Assembly (NCBI GenBank): GCA_002914805.1
Contig: JXTB01000186.1
Span: 248,701 to 312,700 of the forward strand
DNA length: 64,000 nucleotides
Reading direction: 5' to 3'
DNA from: Parasponia andersonii
Taxonomy: Eukaryota; Streptophyta; Magnoliopsida; Rosales; Cannabaceae
Shown here: positions 59,548 to 64,000 of the stretch, piece after piece
How the letters are laid out: the number at the start of each line of letters is the position of its first letter
Position numbering within the stretch: the stretch's first letter is position 1
Position numbers and translations under genes: made by a program
The notes under the pieces: generated by a model
Told to the model about the DNA's origin: nothing
What the model saw: the letters and a program-made list of their open reading frames with translations, nothing else
Databases searched by the model: none

Positions 59548-61238
59548 ATGGTTGATCAAACCATGGATTTGGTTATCTCTAGTACTGAAGCTGTTCCACA
59601 GTGCAAGACACCTGTTGAAAATGGTGGGGCAAATAGTTTCATGACTATGAGAGCCGAGAAGTTCTCCACATGGGCGATATTTCTTGCTTGCATTGGTGCC
59701 CATGAATTTCGCTCCCCGGAGGTAAAATTTTTAACTTTCAACAATATATATGTTTCTGTTTATAAAATACGTTTACGTATAATGTAATTAACTACCTCGG
59801 AAGAATAATAAATGAAAAAATGGCATACGGTGAAAATTAAACATAGTCACATTTGCTTCAAAGTTTTTAGTCCAAGCTCATTTTGTTATGTGATAACAAT
59901 ATATGAGCCCCTAAACAATCAACTCAGACGAACATGCCAATTAGATTAAAAAAAAATTTTATTAGTACCAAAAAAATATCTAGGTCATTATATAAACCTG
60001 TTGTTTAGCAACAATGCACCATACACATGATATATCTAATAAGTATTATTTTATTATTAGGACAACCAAGGACAGAGTCTGGACTTTTGTCTAGTCCTAT
60101 CTAGTGAATGTTAAAACTATATTTTAGCCTATTTTGTTAGGCTAGTCTATATATAGTTCATTTTGGAGTTGAGGGTTTGCATATAATTTGAGTTAAAAAT
60201 CATAAATACATATAAGTAATAGGCTTTCTAAAAGAATATAAAAAATTTGAGTGGGGCTTTGGCATGCAGTTGCTCCTGTCCTTTGAGGACATCATTGTTC
60301 TTCAACATAGGACGTTAATAAAAGTGTAGGTTGATACTTATATTCAAATTTACAAATAAACTCTACACTGAGCATGGTGATTACATAATATTTACTTTGC
60401 TACTGTGTCTTGAAGTGTCATCATGAAATTTGGTGCATTGATTTAGATGTGGAGGGCAGCCTTGACAGAATCAGTAGCAACGGCCTGCCTTATGTTCACT
60501 CTCACGTGTTCCATCATCTCATGCCTCGACTCGGGCGAGGTCGATCCAAAGCTTCTAGTCCCATTCGCGGTCTTCATTATCGCATTCCTCTTCCTCCTCG
60601 TAACGGTTCCTTTATCCGGAGGCCACATGAGCCCGGTCTTCACGTTCATAGCGGCCCTAAAGGGTGTCATAACCCTTTCTCGGGCCTCAGTCTACGTCTT
60701 GGCCCAATGTATTGGGTCCATCACGGGCTTTCTCATAATCAAGGCCGTAATGAACCCTAACCTAGCCGAAAAATATTCCCTAGGTGGCTGTAGTATAACC
60801 GGCGACGGTGGCGCGTCCGGGATACGCGCGGACACGGCTTTGGTGTTGGAATTCGCTTGCACGTTTTTGGTGCTGTTCATCGGCGTAACCGTTGCATTCG
60901 ACAAGAGACGGTGCAAGGAACTTGGGCTTGTAATGGTTTGTGTAGTGGTGGCCTGGTCCATGGGCCTCGCGGTTTTCGTTTCCATTACTGTAACTGGACG
61001 GGCCAGCTATGCGGGAGTGGGCCTGAACCCAGCAAGGTGCTTGGGTCCAGCTTTATTGTTAGGGGGTGAACTTTGGGCTGGGCATTGGGTTTTCTGGGTG
61101 GGGCCCTTTGTAGCTTGCTCTCTGTATTATGGGTTGTCTGTGAACTTGCCCAAGGAGGGGTTGGCTTGGGTGGAGGGAGAGTACGACTTTGTGAAGTTGA
61201 CCGGGGCTTTTTTTGGTGGAAAGTGGCCGTTTCCGTAA
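59548..61238 (+). CDS. XIP: XIP-C: X intrinsic protein aquaporin with SPV first pore motif (2 exons)
   Basis: A third XIP channel, in a different clade from XIP-A and XIP-B. Exons are 59548-59721 and 60447-61238: 966 nt, 321 aa, GT-AG joint, phase kept. The intron sits just before MWRAALTES, the place matching the last intron of XIP-A and XIP-B; the earlier intron of those genes is absent. The N-terminus holds AEKFSTWAIFLACIGAHEFR, a block shared with XIP1-type proteins of other eudicots. Loop B reads LSGGHMSPVFTF, with SPV (about residues 120-122) in place of NPA. Loop E reads GVGLNPARCLG (about 252-255), with the XIP cysteine. The C-terminus is long (PKEGLAWVEGEYDFVKL). Everything looks functional. 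Solutes probably include glycerol, boric acid or hydrogen peroxide, as shown for other XIPs. Confidence 0.93.
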
Positions 61239-62909
61239 TCTTGCGTACGTTTTTTAAAATATCTAGGGAAAATAACAAAACGAAAATATCGTTTGGAAGA
61301 AATGTTCGATACATTTTTTCAGTTTTCGTAAATTATAAAAATATCTCATTTTATTAGTAAATTAATACAAATTTTATCTATATATAATTTATTTGATCAA
61401 AATTAACAAATAAAATATCAAAATTACTCTCTTTTTAAATTAGTAACAAAACAAATATTACTTACAGAGTAATAAATAATATTCAACGAAGAAAAAAATA
61501 GCGATGGATGAAAGAGAAAAATGATTAAGAGTAAGAAGATTCGGTAAAAAAAAGTCTTATATAATTTTTTCAAAGAAATTTTTTTTATTTTTTAGCCATT
61601 TAATTATATTTAGGTAATAGTAGCTTGATCGTTTCAAAAATATTTTTTTGTTACAAGTTTATAGAGGAGGTAATTTTGAAATTTTGTTTGTTAATTTTAA
61701 CCTAATAAGTTATATAGGTGAAATTTGTATTAATTTATCAATCAGAGAAGATATTTTCATAATTTATGAAAATTAAAAGAATATATTGAACTTTTCATCA
61801 AAACTCAAGAAATATTTTTATTATTATCCCAAATATATATACATAATTGATTGTTAACTATTACTTTCTTATTGTAAATTTGACCAAAATGTTACGATCA
61901 TCGTCACTACAATTATTATTATCATTATAAAAATCATTGTAATTTATTATGTCATAGTTTAGCTATTATGTTTATTAGCTAATAAATTTTTTTGTTATTT
62001 ACCATCGCTTATTAATTTGCATACTTACCTAGTTACCTTCCTTCCTCACACATAATTCATGCATATTGTTTGGCGTTGCTGTAATCCATTATTGTCATTA
62101 ATTACTTTGTAGGTTATTTAGGTCCTGAAATTTTGAAAGTTCCTTTAATTTTTCAAAATTGTTCTCTGTTGTCATTGTTTACAATAATGCTGAAACGAAA
62201 AACGGTACTTTTTCAAAGTTTAAGGAACAATGATAATGTTAATTCTTCTATTAAATGACTAATGTGCCCTTAAATTAAATAGAATAAGACGATAACTGTT
62301 TTAGGAGTTTTAGAACTAAAACAAATACTTCTAAAGTTTAGGGACTAAACCAAATTTTCTCAGTAGTTTATGAACCACTAGACTAATTATTCTTTAAATT
62401 TATATTGCACTCATAAGCAATAAAGATCGCAAGTAAAGAATCTCTTTAATTAGTGACTCCTTGATAAAGCTGACTGCTTCGATCGGTAAGAATATTGGTC
62501 CAAAATACTTATTCAAATAATAGATCGAAAAGGCACAACTAATAATTTTATGTATAATCTCCTTTTGAGTTTTATTTTATGATTTATAATCAATAAAAAG
62601 AGAATAATTCACTTCTCACGTTTTGTGTGGAAGATAGAGATGAATGCCAATTGGACACATTGCACATATATGGGCTCAAAAGTGGTGGATTGAAAAGACA
62701 ATATTCTATCAATTGTATACATGTTTGGACTGTATTCGTAGGTACTCAAAAGTTCACACGAAAATCAAAACTTAACTACGTTGAAAAATGAAATTCAGAA
62801 TAGGACAATACATTGGTGATTATTAGATTCTTTCGATAAGATCGAGAAGATACCCCAAAACATATAATGTACTATAAATAGATCCCAAAGTTTGAGTCTG
62901 CGGGAGATA
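61239..62909. other. AT-rich intergenic DNA downstream of XIP-C
   Basis: No gene is supported. The sequence is mostly AT-rich. A possible small foldback element lies at about 62108-62355, where ttaggtcctgaaattttgaa and (other strand) ttggtttagtccctaaactt are imperfect inverted relatives. Confidence 0.45.
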
Positions 62910-64000
62910 TGTAACAACTAAAAATCTAAGTCGATGGCTTTTAATAATTTTAAGTTAAAATAGTGATGAATAATAGTTTCTAAAATTTCAAAAAAGTTTA
63001 AGTATTTAAAATTTAAGTTTAGTCCTCAAAAATAAGTAAATTACGAGATTGGATAAATTTAAAAAAATCATGATATTATCTACTAATTTAAAATTTTCAA
63101 GTAAATTTTTCATTTTAAGATGAGAGAAAATCCTAATTAACTAGTTTAAAAAATTTATTTAATTCATGAAGTTTAATAAAATAGTTTAATAAAGTTTATA
63201 TAATCACATATTTAAAACCAAAGTCAAAAATCGCAAGATTGTACATATCATAAATCAATCCATCCTATGAGCTCACACCCTCACATCACGAACTATAGTA
63301 ACTCGTACTACGTGTACTAAATACTCTCTGCTTGATCTTTATCCCAGAAAACTGGAAGGACACCCATATATCTAAGCCTACTGAACCGGAGGGACAACTG
63401 AATGTCTACACCTACCGAATGGGAATAATCAGAAAAATCCTGTGTGGGTTTACGGGCTCTCACCGAAGCGGGTGTACTAGTCCACCTACTACAATAATGT
63501 GATGCCTAAGATGTATCTCATGTGTGATCCTATAGTATGTACAATATGTAATAAAATTTGCATAATAACCATACAATACATAACTAAATAATGCTTTAAA
63601 ATTCAACTTGGCATTTTTCTGGGATTTACTATATATGGGCAGCACAATGTTGTTTTACCCCATAGTCATAATATAAAAATATATATAAAATTCATACAGT
63701 CCAATCCTAGCATAATCCAATAATTTTCAGCAATTTATCAGAATATCATTTATTCACGATTTTTTTTTTTTACAAAAATAGTTATAATGAAAATTTTTAA
63801 ATTAAAACATGTATAAAATTTGGTAATCGAATTCCTACCTCGAGATAGTAGTTATGTTGAGCTAATGACTCTAGAAATATCCTCAATTGATCATCTGATT
63901 CTTCAGACAGTCGTTTTCAATTCTCGTCACGTTCACTTGAAAAGTTGACTTTTCAAACGGAGTCTCGGATTGAGAAACAGAGATCACCACTGAATTTAGA
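62910..64000. mobile_element. LTR-like repeat, second copy, cut by the window end
   Basis: Starts TGTAACAACT, a common start for plant gypsy LTRs, and shares several blocks in order with 54191-55530 (taattttaagttaaaa, ttctaaaatttca, aaataagtaaat, later gtaatcgaattcctacctcg). It runs off the window, so its end and any target duplication cannot be seen. It has no coding sequence. Fossil. Confidence 0.45.

Noticed and set aside
1-64000. Search for tRNA, rRNA or other structured RNA genes.
   Set aside because: By eye I found no convincing tRNA cloverleaf or rRNA segment; a covariance-model scan would be needed to exclude small RNAs.

Overview
The window is nuclear DNA of a flowering plant. The genes have several introns, the intergenic DNA is AT-rich, TA and CT/GA microsatellites are common, and plant LTR-retrotransposon remains are present. 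Every confidently recognised gene has close eudicot relatives. Three genes of the X intrinsic protein (XIP) aquaporin subfamily argue against a monocot or a member of the Brassicaceae, two groups known to lack XIPs. A non-Brassicaceae eudicot, perhaps woody, fits best. I cannot name the species.

Layout. 1.8-2.2 kb (-): a small cysteine-rich two-segment membrane protein. 3.6-13.4 kb (-): a ten-exon URB2/NPA2-like ribosome-biogenesis gene (2106 aa by my splice model) with a telo-box just upstream of its start. 17.05-19.7 kb (+): a cytosolic alkaline/neutral invertase (567 aa) whose leader intron carries an internal direct duplication. 20.5-21.3 kb: a solo LTR with a perfect 5-bp target duplication. 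21.8-25.2 kb (+): a long-form ERD2-like/KDEL-receptor family protein (272 aa) with one apparent GC-AG intron. 26.6-28.0 kb (-): a type III polyketide synthase of the LAP5/PKSB sporopollenin type (397 aa). 29.2-32.7 kb (-): 5'-methylthioadenosine nucleosidase (265 aa). 34.9-36.9 kb (-): a COBRA-like GPI-anchored wall protein (about 440 aa).

37-61 kb is a tandem XIP aquaporin cluster, all on the plus strand: XIP-A (39.1-40.5 kb), XIP-B (56.7-58.5 kb) and XIP-C (59.5-61.2 kb). XIP-A and XIP-B share exon structure and flanking sequence, so they look like products of a local tandem duplication. The second unit was later split by a roughly 11.8-kb Ty3/gypsy element of the Tat type (41.5-53.4 kb, minus orientation) and by an LTR-like repeat (about 54.2-56.7 kb) ending only about 65 bp before the XIP-B start codon. 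XIP-B also has frame problems at both ends of its coding region. XIP-C is more diverged, with a simpler exon structure and an SPV rather than NPA first pore motif.

The Tat-type element is a broken fossil, but its architecture is clear: gag- and pol-derived stretches on the minus strand, two tandem-repeat arrays (112-bp and 75-bp units) in the region equivalent to its 3' untranslated part, a long open region on the opposite strand, a polypurine tract and LTRs. A second solo LTR from an unrelated family sits inside the 112-bp array with its own perfect 5-bp target duplication. The genes are ordinary housekeeping or tissue-specific plant genes, not an operon. The most unusual parts of the window are the XIP cluster and the nested retroelement structure. 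I saw no convincing sign of a wholly new biological system.
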